Of a stretch of 7,236 bases of DNA, positions 1 to 7,118 are shown piece by piece. Each line of letters begins with the position of its first letter. Position 1 is the first letter of the stretch. Source of the DNA: an uncultured Chlorobiota bacterium (GTDB taxonomy: Bacteria; Bacteroidota; Kapaibacteriia; OLB7); NCBI GenBank assembly GCA_946481475.1, contig CAMLOB010000184.1:1-7236 (forward strand), written 5' to 3'. The translations under genes and the position numbers were made by a program. The notes under the pieces were generated by a model. That model saw only the letters and a program-made list of their open reading frames with translations. It was not told the DNA's origin and made no database searches.

Positions 1-1
1 C

Positions 2-400
2 GGCTCGTCGGTCGGTCTTGTGTGGGATGCGTGGAACCACGTCGCCGTCACTTCGAACGGATCGACCGTTCGGTTCTACATCAACGGGACCGAAGCCGGC
101 ACCTACACCGACAGCAGGTCGATTTGGCACCAGTCCCCCTCCTCCGCAGCCCTCTACTTCGGCAGTTGGTACGACAAGTCTCTGGGGAAGGTCGAGTCGT
201 GGATGCTGCCGCACGGGCGGCTGGACAATCTCTACTTCTGGGGATTGCAGCGGAGCTACGGCGATATCAAGGCCGGCATGCTGGGGAACTGGTCGAAAGC
301 CGCCGGAGGGTTCGGTCTGGTGGAGTGGTTCCTCTTCGATTCCCTGAGCGCACCGAACGGAGCACAGCTCACCCTGCATGACAGCGCCTTTACGGCTGCG
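2..400 (+). other. LamG/concanavalin A-like jelly-roll domain (C-terminal part)
   Basis: Window residues 4-32 read as the hallmark LamG strands: a Trp, then NHVAVT, then VRFYINGTEAG. They are followed by a strand with YFGSW and then GRLDNLYFW, which matches the usual closing strand of a LamG_3-type domain (G.iDevriw). The N-terminal half is cut off by the window edge. The following stretch (VEWFLFDS, then LTLHD) resembles the short 'folded remainder' segment that also follows the second LamG in this protein. LamG domains commonly bind carbohydrate or protein ligands; the ligand here is unknown. Confidence 0.8.
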
Positions 401-3400
401 TCAACCGTTCCCTACTTCAGTCTTCCGACCGGCTACGGATACGGATCGAGCGACGTTCTGCTCCTCTGGGAGGGGCGCACCGGAGGAAGTTCTTCGATTC
501 TGCAGGCATCCATTGCGCCCGGTGCAGATGACGAGTATCTGGCCGTCGGACATAGCGACAGTGCCATGACGCTGAGGACAAGTTCCATTCCGGGGGTGAG
601 CCGGCAGATGCGTCGTTCGTGGGGGGTGATGCCGGTGGGGGTGACCGGAGGAACCTTTACGTTCGATCTTTCCGGAGTCAGCGGACTGGACGCCGGCAAC
701 GGGGTGATTCTGATCTCCGATACGTCCGACTTCAGCCGGAATGTGGAGTATCTTTTTGCGAAGAATCCGGCGGTGACGACAAGTCTTTCCGCCAACTACC
801 GCTTCCGCACCGACACGGTGTACGCCACGCTCGGGGAACTCTCGTTCCTCCGTCCGGCACTGAACGCTTCGCTCGGTTTCGGTCCCTTTGCGCAGAGCGA
901 GAACAACCTCAACACCTTCACCGTCGACTCGCTTCCGTCCGGCACCTCCGGCATCTCCTTCTCACTCTACGATGTCAACAGAGGAGTGACCATCGACTCG
1001 GTTTCAGTCAGTCCATCGAGTCCCTCCTACACCTACCAGATGGGAGATCTGCCGGTCGGTGCGATCCTTCGTGTCGACATCCGGACTTCCTCGCTCGGCG
1101 GAACGCTTCGCTTTGTCGAGCCGCTGGCGATTGCCGAACAGAAGCCGAGCATCACCTCGTCGACCGGGTTCGACGAGTACGTTCTCTACACGCCGAAGAC
1201 CGTGATCTACGCAGTCGATTCGCTCCCCACCGCCACCACGGCGGTGACCATGCGACTGGCCGACATCAACGGGGCCACGGTCCGGTTCATCGATACATCG
1301 GGAATCCTCGTGATGGATTCGCTCCGCATCGACACCTCGTCGACCGGCGGGGCATTCATCACCGAGGCGGAGTGGACCGTGAAGCTGGACACGCTCGATC
1401 TTCCGCTCGGGACGCAGCTTGCGGTGCTGGTGGAACATACCGGCGGAGTCCCCGGGGGGACCGAGTATTTCGTTCCGCTGCAGATTCTTCCCCCCCGTAT
1501 GACCGTGTTCTCTACAGACGGCTTCGGTCCCTTCGTCTCGAACAACTACAGTCGCGTGATCAACCCGACGACGCCGTGGGAGGATGTCCCGGACGTCACG
1601 AACCGGTTTACGGTGGAGCCGCTTCCTCCCCGGACCAGCCGGGTGATTTTCCGGGCGATGCTGAAGGATTCAACCTTTGTTTATTTCGATACCGTCAGTT
1701 CCAACGGTTCCCAGTGGCTGACCGCAGCCGAGAGTGATGCGGTGGTGATGACCGGTCTCTCTCCGAACGTCCGGGGAGCGCAGGCTGTGATTATTGCTCA
1801 GGGGGGACCGACCGGAGGACTTCTGGTGGAGCATGGGCTGCACATCACACCGCAGCTTCCCCGCGTCTTCTTCACCCCGTCGGATTACGACAACGTGGTC
1901 CGCAACCCCTATAACGTCAACGACAGGAAGCAGACGCCGGTAACCGTGCGGGTGGAGCCGAGCACCCGGCAGACCGATTCGGTGGTGGCGGAGATCGTCG
2001 ACCTGAGCGGACAGACCATCTACAGAACCCGGCTTTCCCCTGTCGGCGGAACGACCCCCGGCTACAGCTTCAGCTACGATTTCGCCTCGCTCTACTTCAC
2101 CGCCGATTCGATCATCTTCCACACCTGGTCGCCGGAATTTGCCGACTCGATCCGCTCGGCGGCCGACATCACGCTGATCCCGCCGAGGCCGGTGGTCAGG
2201 GCGCTCAACGGTATGAAGACCTATCATCCGGGGAGCAGCTTCTGGGAGTTCTTCGAGATCTCCGGGGTCGTCCCGGAAGTCCGGCGTGTCGATGTAGACA
2301 TCAGAGCGGGCGGAAATTTGGTGGCCGAGATTGAGGACCTGTTCCTGTCGACGGGCCGTCTCTGGTCTCCCGGCACTCCCTACAACCAGTCGCTCCGGTT
2401 TGACGGAGCCTCGACATGGCTCAGCACCGAGCCGATGGATTCTCCGTTTACCCTGCTCTGCTGGTTCCGTTCCACCGATTCGAGCGCCCCTCTTCTCGGC
2501 TTGCAGAATCCGGCAAATCAGCACTATACTCCTCTTCTCTACCTTGACGAGGCCGGGCGTCTGGTCTACACATTGACCGATTCGGCCAGTGGCGCAAGCA
2601 GACAGATCAGGAGCGTCGGCACGTTCAATGACGGGGAGTGGCATCACGTGGGATTGACGTATGCAAAGGCGGATCGGACGATGGAACTTTACGTGGACTT
2701 CGGTGCCCGCGAGGCCTCGACTCAGGCTCCGGCCAACGCCCGGACCGGGGCGATCATCATCGGTCGGGGAGGCTTTATCACGTCCGATACCATCCCTGCC
2801 GGATACTTTGCCGGGAACATCACCGAACTGACCGTCTGGAAAGGGCGAAAGGACTACGACTCGCTTGTCGGTATAGCCTATCCGAGCGGATTGCTGAACT
2901 GGAGCGTGGATGGAAACAACGGGAATTACATGGGTGAGGAGCCGTGGGGATTGACCCACCATATCCCCTTCAACGAGGGGGGAGGGAATCTGGTGCTGGA
3001 CGAGATGAAGCAGGATGAGTACGTTATTCACGGAACTGCCGAGTGGACGCTGGTGAAAGGGATGCGGAAGGGGACTGTGGGGTGGAACCTGGAGACGACC
3101 GGAGTAATCCGCGATCCGGAAGCGCAAATTGACAGTGCATCTCTTGTGGTCTCTCTGTACTATCCCGGATCGCCGTCGAACGGCGAACCCTACACGACAT
3201 GGTTGCCGCTGGCGTGGGACACCGTCATGTATGTCCGTTCCGACCGTGGCTTCGGCCCGTTCCGTCAGGGTGTAGAGCTCGACGTCACGTTCACCGGAAC
3301 GATGTTCGAGAATCTGGGGGAGACGTCGGTTACCGCCGTCCTTGCCGACTCGAACGGCAGTGCCATCCGGACGCACACCGACAACGTCGTGCCGGGGGAG

Positions 3401-6400
3401 GGATTGAGCTGGACGTTCGATATGGGGGAGGCGAAACCGGGATCGACTCTCACCTTCACCGCCCGGAACGCTTCCAATCACGTGGTTCATGTCTCTCCTC
3501 CGTACGAGTTGATCGTCGAACCGTTTGTGCCGCCGACCGTTGCGGGACTTACCGGTCCGTTCAAACGGGCGATCGTCGACGGGACAATGCCCGACTCGAA
3601 CACGTTCACGATTACGAGTTTCGAGAACGATGTACGGTTTGCCGGAATCTTCTACGGTCCGGACTGGACGAGGATCGATTCGATAGGGGCCTCCAACGTC
3701 GACGATACCACCTGGAAGGTGACCTACGACATGGCGGCGCTGAAGCCGCCGACCAGCTATCTTGTGGTGGAGACGTTTGTCGGCAACGACGGCTCGCCCG
3801 ATGCGCGGGACACGGTGACGCTCGATATCCTTGAGACCCGTCCGGCCTGGATTGACGGGGATGCGACGATCAGCGACGTCACGGTTGCCGGCAACGGAAA
3901 TATCTCGTTCCACGTCCTGAGCACGCTGGCCGATCCGGTCAAGTTGATTCTGCCGGGAGCCACGCCGCCGGACAGCAACAAGATTGTAGAGCTTCGGCAG
4001 ACACTCGACGTGCCGATTCCGAAGGAGATACCGATCCTCGGCGGAGCCCATCTCACTTCCGCCTATCCGAAGGTAAGCGCAAGCGTAACCTATAATCCTG
4101 CCGGCGGCGTTCTGTCGCTGAACGGACAACCGACCGTTTCGGGGGGATCGAAGTTCCTCTCGCAGGACTGGCCGTTCATCACGAGCAATACCAACGCGAC
4201 GATCGATCAGCACAACAATCTGCAGATGAACCACAAGGATGACTGGTCGATCACTTCGGCCATCCCCGGCTTCAGTTCCTCGATCGGAAACAGCGGGAGC
4301 ATCTTCACGCTGATCAAGGCCCTGATTCAGGGAGAGCAGGCGGTGCAGAAACTCGACGTCGTCAGCCCGTACGTCTCGTTCCGGCCGCTGGTCGGCGTCG
4401 GAGGGACGACGCGTCTCCACGTCGGAACGAACGACAGCGGACAGTGGGGGGCGATCGGAGAGCTCAATCTTGATGGAGGCGACAATCCGAACGATGCCTC
4501 CTATCAGGTTGCCCAGTTCGGTCTCGGCTTGCAGATCGGCATCGGTGTGCAGGCATTCTGGGGGGCGGCGGCGTGTGAATTTGATCTGTCGGCCGAAGGG
4601 TACGTTGCCGGAGGGGTCTCGTATATCACCGTTCCGGAGCCGAAGCAGAAGGAGCTCAGCGCAATCGGCTTCAACATGTATGGAGAGATCGTCGCGAAGT
4701 TCCTCTGGGGACTGGCCCGCCGAACCCTGTGGGGACCGGATATGTTCTTCCACCACTCCTGGGGAGACAAGATCCCTCCTCTCTGGCCCAGACCGACGGC
4801 AGGTCCTTACAGCGCGCTGGGCACCGAAGAAATAAAAGAACCTGCGACGGCCGGAGGTCAGGTGCAACTGAACTCCGCCCTGCAGGCAACGATTGCTCCG
4901 CTGGTCTATCCGCAACCGGCCACTTCCTCGCGTCACGATGCGCTCGGTGTTGTCTGGATCGAGCAGGATCCGAACACGGGACGGGGGACGCTGAAGTTCG
5001 CATCTCTTTCGTCGGGTTCTACCACTCTGGCCGATGCGATCATCATCGCATCGAACAGCAATGCGATCAGTGTGCCGCGAGTGGATAATCTGACGGACTC
5101 GACCCATCTGGTTGTCTGGTCGCAGAGTCGTTACAGTGCCGGCTCGGTCCCCTTCGATGCCGATCCGCTTCACATGGCGCAGAGCATCGACATCTGGTAT
5201 GCCGTAGTCAATGCGCGGTCGAAGGTGGTGGAGCAGACCGGGGTTCTCGGGGACGATTTCTCCGGAAGCGCCAGCGGACGGCTGGAGGGGAATCCGGATG
5301 TCACGGCGCTGAATCCGGAGACGGGAATGGTGACCTGGATTGTCGGCGATCCGGGGAGCCGGAGTTCCGAAATCTATTATGCGCTGATCGGCAAGGGGAC
5401 CGAAGGATGGGAGGCGACCACTCCGGGCTTCGCCGTGGAACTGAACGGAGTCGAGTCCTCGCTGCGGGTGATTGCCACAGGAGAAAGTACCGCTGCCGCA
5501 GTCTGGATCAACCGGTCCGCCAGTTCCTCTTCCGACCCTTCGGTGATGACGATGAACTGGAACGGCAATAGCTGGAGCAGCACGACGCAGTTGCTCCCTC
5601 GCTCGCCGGATTTTCTCTACAACGAACTGGATGGCGTTGTCGATGACGGCCGCGGTCTTCTGGCCGTCAGCGGTCTGAGCGAACGGAACGGACAGGTCGT
5701 CAACCGGATAGCGATGATTCCGTGGAACGGAACCGCATGGGATGCGGCTTCGCAGTTCACGCATACCGACACTTCGGGCTATCTGCAACGGCCCCGCGTC
5801 GGGCTGGATGACGATGGTGTTGCGTCGGTTCTGTTCCAGATCGCCAACAGTGCGGTCACCAACGAGACGCGGGTCAGCCACCTGGATCTGATTCTCGTTG
5901 ACCTGAACGACGGAGCCTCGATCCGTCACCACGCCGCTCACGAGCTTCTGTGCGATACCGGAACGATGCTGCGCGGAAGCGCGGCGGCGATGTACGGCAA
6001 GCGGTTGGTGGCGTTTGCTCATGAGGTCAAGACGCCATACGCAATTCATGAACCGGTGAACGGACGTCAGTTCGGCCGGCTTCCGACAAACCTGATCATC
6101 CGGGCGGTGGAGATCACCGATAATCTCGACATTCGGGATGCCGACGAGGAAGATCTCCTCTCATCGGTTCGGGAACGGCCGATTCTCCGGAACGAAGGAG
6201 GCGGGACCATCGAGTCGATCACGCCGATCCCCTTTGCGGAGCATGCCCGGATCGTCTATCGTCTTCAGCGGAGCGGAGAGGTTCGACTGGAGGTGATCGA
6301 TGCCGCCGGAGGACTCGTTGCCCTGCTGAGTGAAGGGAAGCTGGAAGCCGGAGAATACACGGCACAACTTTCCGGAGCAGACCTGCCGAACGGAGCGTAC

Positions 6401-6460
6401 TTCGTGCGCCTGACCGTCGAGGGGAAGGGGATCACGCGGGGGGTGTTGAAGGTGGAGTGA
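2..6460 (+). CDS. Giant secreted multidomain protein with LamG, beta-sandwich modules, beta-propeller and T9SS sorting domain (5' partial)
   Basis: The frame is open from the window edge and ends in TGA at 6458-6460, giving 2152 visible codons. The GTG at base 20 lies inside a LamG domain, and the codons before it (GSSVGL) continue that fold, so it is not the start; the signal peptide must lie upstream. Order by window residue: LamG remnant (1-130), FGPF-type beta-sandwich modules (283-790), second LamG (794-953), two more modules (1067-1282), unassigned region (1283-1453), amphipathic beta segment (1454-1600), probable seven-bladed propeller (1645-2040), acidic linker, T9SS sorting domain (2073-2152). 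The protein is rich in Ser, Thr, Asp and Gly, and I find only three cysteines, which suits an extracellular protein. Known of the families: LamG and propeller domains bind glycans or proteins, and T9SS clients are secreted or anchored to the cell surface. Inferred role: surface adhesion or recognition. No enzyme active site was recognised. The coding call is very secure; the specific function is not. Confidence 0.95.
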   Translation, partial: GSSVGLVWDAWNHVAVTSNGSTVRFYINGTEAGTYTDSRSIWHQSPSSAALYFGSWYDKSLGKVESWMLPHGRLDNLYFWGLQRSYGDIKAGMLGNWSKAAGGFGLVEWFLFDSLSAPNGAQLTLHDSAFTAASTVPYFSLPTGYGYGSSDVLLLWEGRTGGSSSILQASIAPGADDEYLAVGHSDSAMTLRTSSIPGVSRQMRRSWGVMPVGVTGGTFTFDLSGVSGLDAGNGVILISDTSDFSRNVEYLFAKNPAVTTSLSANYRFRTDTVYATLGELSFLRPALNASLGFGPFAQSENNLNTFTVDSLPSGTSGISFSLYDVNRGVTIDSVSVSPSSPSYTYQMGDLPVGAILRVDIRTSSLGGTLRFVEPLAIAEQKPSITSSTGFDEYVLYTPKTVIYAVDSLPTATTAVTMRLADINGATVRFIDTSGILVMDSLRIDTSSTGGAFITEAEWTVKLDTLDLPLGTQLAVLVEHTGGVPGGTEYFVPLQILPPRMTVFSTDGFGPFVSNNYSRVINPTTPWEDVPDVTNRFTVEPLPPRTSRVIFRAMLKDSTFVYFDTVSSNGSQWLTAAESDAVVMTGLSPNVRGAQAVIIAQGGPTGGLLVEHGLHITPQLPRVFFTPSDYDNVVRNPYNVNDRKQTPVTVRVEPSTRQTDSVVAEIVDLSGQTIYRTRLSPVGGTTPGYSFSYDFASLYFTADSIIFHTWSPEFADSIRSAADITLIPPRPVVRALNGMKTYHPGSSFWEFFEISGVVPEVRRVDVDIRAGGNLVAEIEDLFLSTGRLWSPGTPYNQSLRFDGASTWLSTEPMDSPFTLLCWFRSTDSSAPLLGLQNPANQHYTPLLYLDEAGRLVYTLTDSASGASRQIRSVGTFNDGEWHHVGLTYAKADRTMELYVDFGAREASTQAPANARTGAIIIGRGGFITSDTIPAGYFAGNITELTVWKGRKDYDSLVGIAYPSGLLNWSVDGNNGNYMGEEPWGLTHHIPFNEGGGNLVLDEMKQDEYVIHGTAEWTLVKGMRKGTVGWNLETTGVIRDPEAQIDSASLVVSLYYPGSPSNGEPYTTWLPLAWDTVMYVRSDRGFGPFRQGVELDVTFTGTMFENLGETSVTAVLADSNGSAIRTHTDNVVPGEGLSWTFDMGEAKPGSTLTFTARNASNHVVHVSPPYELIVEPFVPPTVAGLTGPFKRAIVDGTMPDSNTFTITSFENDVRFAGIFYGPDWTRIDSIGASNVDDTTWKVTYDMAALKPPTSYLVVETFVGNDGSPDARDTVTLDILETRPAWIDGDATISDVTVAGNGNISFHVLSTLADPVKLILPGATPPDSNKIVELRQTLDVPIPKEIPILGGAHLTSAYPKVSASVTYNPAGGVLSLNGQPTVSGGSKFLSQDWPFITSNTNATIDQHNNLQMNHKDDWSITSAIPGFSSSIGNSGSIFTLIKALIQGEQAVQKLDVVSPYVSFRPLVGVGGTTRLHVGTNDSGQWGAIGELNLDGGDNPNDASYQVAQFGLGLQIGIGVQAFWGAAACEFDLSAEGYVAGGVSYITVPEPKQKELSAIGFNMYGEIVAKFLWGLARRTLWGPDMFFHHSWGDKIPPLWPRPTAGPYSALGTEEIKEPATAGGQVQLNSALQATIAPLVYPQPATSSRHDALGVVWIEQDPNTGRGTLKFASLSSGSTTLADAIIIASNSNAISVPRVDNLTDSTHLVVWSQSRYSAGSVPFDADPLHMAQSIDIWYAVVNARSKVVEQTGVLGDDFSGSASGRLEGNPDVTALNPETGMVTWIVGDPGSRSSEIYYALIGKGTEGWEATTPGFAVELNGVESSLRVIATGESTAAAVWINRSASSSSDPSVMTMNWNGNSWSSTTQLLPRSPDFLYNELDGVVDDGRGLLAVSGLSERNGQVVNRIAMIPWNGTAWDAASQFTHTDTSGYLQRPRVGLDDDGVASVLFQIANSAVTNETRVSHLDLILVDLNDGASIRHHAAHELLCDTGTMLRGSAAAMYGKRLVAFAHEVKTPYAIHEPVNGRQFGRLPTNLIIRAVEITDNLDIRDADEEDLLSSVRERPILRNEGGGTIESITPIPFAEHARIVYRLQRSGEVRLEVIDAAGGLVALLSEGKLEAGEYTAQLSGADLPNGAYFVRLTVEGKGITRGVLKVE
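845..2380 (+). other. Chain of four to five FGPF-type beta-sandwich modules
   Basis: Successive segments of about 100-120 residues share a pattern. A G-F-G-P-F or related turn comes near the start (FGPF at 878-889 and 1523-1534; degenerate TGFDEY at 1166-1180). Next comes an F-T-V-(D/E)-x-L-P strand (FTVDSLP, YAVDSLP, FTVEPLP), then a strand with a D-S-V or D-T-V end, then an 'L-P-x-G-x-x-L' strand, and a closing I-x-P-P-R-P-like linker. Approximate modules: 845-1144, 1145-1498, 1499-1861, 1862-2191, and a poorly resolved fifth at 2192-2380 that leads into the second LamG. This pattern is typical of Ig-like or fibronectin-like stalk domains, but I do not recognise a named family. Boundaries are estimates read by eye. 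Confidence 0.6.
2381..2860 (+). other. Second LamG/concanavalin A-like domain
   Basis: Window residues 794-953 form a complete LamG_3-type domain. It has an opening SLRFDGASTWL strand, FTLLCWFRS (the usual 'ft.swvk'), the pair GEWHHVGLTY, then ELYVDF with alternating polar positions, GAIIIGRGG, and the closing strand FAGNITELTVWKG. After it, at about 2956-3050, comes a short HIPFNEGGGNLVLDE segment of the kind that opens such domains elsewhere. The domain sits between FGPF-type modules, as if inserted into a stalk. It probably recognises a ligand; no calcium or sugar site could be assigned by eye. Confidence 0.85.
3200..3847 (+). other. Two further FGPF-type beta-sandwich modules
   Basis: After the second LamG the stalk pattern returns. 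GFGPF lies at 3248-3262 and a variant LTGPF at 3548-3562. Each is followed by an FT-type strand, a DS-containing turn, a WTFDMGEAKPGS or WKVTYDMAALKPP strand-turn, and a closing strand. The first module runs about 3200-3535 and the second about 3536-3847. Their likeness to the modules before the LamG supports the view that the LamG interrupts one continuous repeat array. Confidence 0.55.
4361..4800 (+). other. Amphipathic beta-rich segment of unknown family
   Basis: Window residues 1454-1600 contain strands that alternate hydrophobic/aromatic and polar residues (for example FGLGLQIGIGVQAF, then CEFDLSAEGYVAGGVSYI). They end with LSAIGFNMYGEIVAKF, LWGLARRTLWGP and a His-His-Ser-Trp turn. There is no recognised enzymatic motif. 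The pattern could be a beta-sheet with one wet and one dry face, either a beta-barrel-like or beta-sandwich scaffold between the stalk and the propeller. I do not know a named family for it. Confidence 0.4.
4934..6121 (+). other. Probable seven-bladed beta-propeller
   Basis: Seven similar strands recur at about 55-75 residue spacing. The key positions are GVVWIEQ (Trp at 4955), LVVWSQS (5117), MVTWIVG (5336), AAVWINR (5504), LLAVSGL (about 5669), ASVLFQI (about 5834) and LVAFAHE (about 6014). Most blades follow with an 'I-x-x-x' strand, and blades 4 and 5 carry matching WNGNSWS and WNGTAWD turns; each blade ends in an acidic loop before the next. This is the rhythm of a BNR- or WD-like propeller. 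Seven is the count I can read, and blade ends are approximate. Such domains usually serve as binding platforms. Confidence 0.65.
6218..6457 (+). other. T9SS type A C-terminal sorting domain (Por_Secre_tail)
   Basis: The last 80 residues match the family in length and layout. An opening ITPIPF lies where the family has its N/P-rich start. Then come the VYRLQRSGEVRLEVIDAAG strand-turn (the usual 'v.v.v.d..G..v'), an acidic L..G.Y segment, and the terminal LPNGAYFVRL strand followed by a short basic strand ending in KVE. Known of the family: this domain directs Bacteroidota-type proteins through the outer membrane by the type IX system, and is often removed or linked to surface polysaccharide. 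Confidence 0.92.
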
Positions 6461-6465
6461 GAGGG

Positions 6466-6507
6466 GAGTTGGGAGTCGGGAGTTAAGGGTCAAGAGTCGG
6501 GAGTCGG
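6466..6507 (+). repeat. Degenerate heptanucleotide tandem repeat
   Basis: Six consecutive 7-base units can be read: gagttgg, gagtcgg, gagttaa, gggtcaa, gagtcgg, gagtcgg. A looser unit (gagaggg, 6459-6465) precedes them and overlaps the stop codon. Three of the six units are identical. The repeat lies between the stop codon and the terminator-like hairpin. It does not form a convincing hairpin and encodes nothing obvious. Heptamer repeats between genes are known in other phyla (cyanobacterial STRR); no relation is claimed. Confidence 0.7.
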
Positions 6508-6533
6508 AAGGGATGTTGCGTTGATTGATTACA

Positions 6534-6566
6534 GGGGCCTTCTCTACTGTGGGTGGAGAGGGCCCC
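6534..6566 (+). terminator. Stem-loop, probable terminator of the giant gene
   Basis: The arm at 6534-6547 (GGGGCCTTCTCTAC) pairs with 6553-6566 (GTGGAGAGGGCCCC) over 14 base pairs, two of them G-U, around a 5-base loop. It lies 73 bases after the stop codon. The sequence after the stem (gtctgttggtg) is only weakly T-rich, so it is not a textbook intrinsic terminator, but its position and stability favour that role. Confidence 0.7.
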
Positions 6567-6616
6567 GTCTGTTGGTGTCGGAGCCGGTCGTTTGAAGCGA
6601 GGGGAGGAGACCACAA

Positions 6617-6668
6617 ACAAATTACTCAGTGCATTGAGTAATTTTACTCAGTGCATTGAGTAATTTGT
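6617..6668 (+). promoter_or_regulatory. Tandem palindromic operator-like element upstream of the ATPase gene
   Basis: A 22-bp unit occurs twice in perfect tandem (6622-6643 and 6644-6665). Each unit holds a near-perfect 20-bp palindrome, TTACTCAGTGCATTGAGTAA, with one mismatched pair either side of a TGCA core. The whole array also has 12-base inverted outer arms, ACAAATTACTCA (6617-6628) and TGAGTAATTTGT (6657-6668). It ends 36 bases before the ATPase start codon. Two identical dimer sites in this position suggest an operator, possibly overlapping the promoter. Whether it is bound, and by what, is inference. The same sequence could also form a hairpin in RNA. Confidence 0.6.
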
Positions 6669-6704
6669 AGAAGCTGAGACTTGCGCCGCAACCATTCCGG
6701 ACAG

Positions 6705-7118
6705 ATGTACACACGACCACTTCTCGACCGCCTTCTGAACCGTCTTGATGAACCGCGCAAATTCATGCAGGTCCTTCTCGGTCCACGCCAGGTGGGGAAG
6801 ACGACTCTGGCGCGGCAGGCCACAGACCGGTTGTCACTGCCGTCGCATTTCGCCACGGCTGATGAACCCGCGCTGAAGAGTGCCGGCTGGATCGCACAGC
6901 AGTGGGAGACTGCCCGGCTGCTCTGCCTGAAGTCCGGGCCGGAACTGCAACCCGCTCTCCTGGTTCTGGATGAAATGCAGAAAATTTCCGGATGGTCCGA
7001 GACGGTAAAGCGACTGTGGGATGAAGATACTGCAGCCGGTCTTCCGCTTCGGGTCCTTCTCCTCGGTTCCTCTCCTCTTTTGTTGCGTGAAGGACTGACC
7101 GAGAGCCTGGCCGGGCGC
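6705..7118 (+). CDS. DUF4143-family P-loop ATPase (AAA_14 type), truncated at a junction
   Basis: The first 138 codons are a good match to COG1373-type ATPases: an N-terminal RPLLDRLLNRL helix, Walker A GPRQVGKTT (residues 26-34), Walker B LLVLDEMQ (85-92), a sensor-like LLLGSSPLLL (118-127) and the ESLAGR segment (133-138). Family members usually continue with Phe-Glu and run to about 380-400 residues with a C-terminal DUF4143 domain. Here resemblance ends at Arg138. The frame happens to stay open to 7234, but those codons are better explained by ccmF on the other strand. The start at 6705 is the first ATG after an in-frame TGA at 6675 and gives the normal family N-terminus; TTG at 6681 is an alternative. 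No strong Shine-Dalgarno sequence is visible. The cellular role of the family is poorly known. It is preceded by a terminator and by the palindrome array, so it is probably its own transcription unit. Confidence 0.85.
7107..7118. other. Junction between ATPase gene and inverted ccmF fragment
   Basis: The 12 bases CTGGCCGGGCGC fit both genes. On the plus strand they encode the LAGR of the ATPase motif ESLAGR. On the minus strand they fall within the APGQ of the CcmF motif RLAPGQ. Left of them only the ATPase makes sense; right of them only CcmF does. This is the signature of a microhomology join. Confidence 0.7.

Noticed and set aside
20..22. GTG as the start codon of the giant gene
   Set aside because: It falls inside a LamG domain, there is no ribosome binding site, and the upstream codons continue the domain.
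1670..6049. A 1459-codon open frame on the minus strand, antisense to the giant gene
   Set aside because: It is in exact codon register with the sense gene and exists because the sense strand avoids TTA, CTA and TCA. Its translation is rich in Arg, His and Pro with no recognisable domain, whereas the plus frame has several.
6661..6668. TAATTTGT as a Bacteroidota-type -7 promoter box (TAnnTTTG)
   Set aside because: The spacing is one base short of the consensus, no TTTG-type -33 box was found at the right distance, and the bases are already explained by the palindrome arm.
6617..6668. CRISPR array or insertion sequence ends
   Set aside because: There are only two directly adjacent identical units with no spacers, and no transposase or target duplication is visible.
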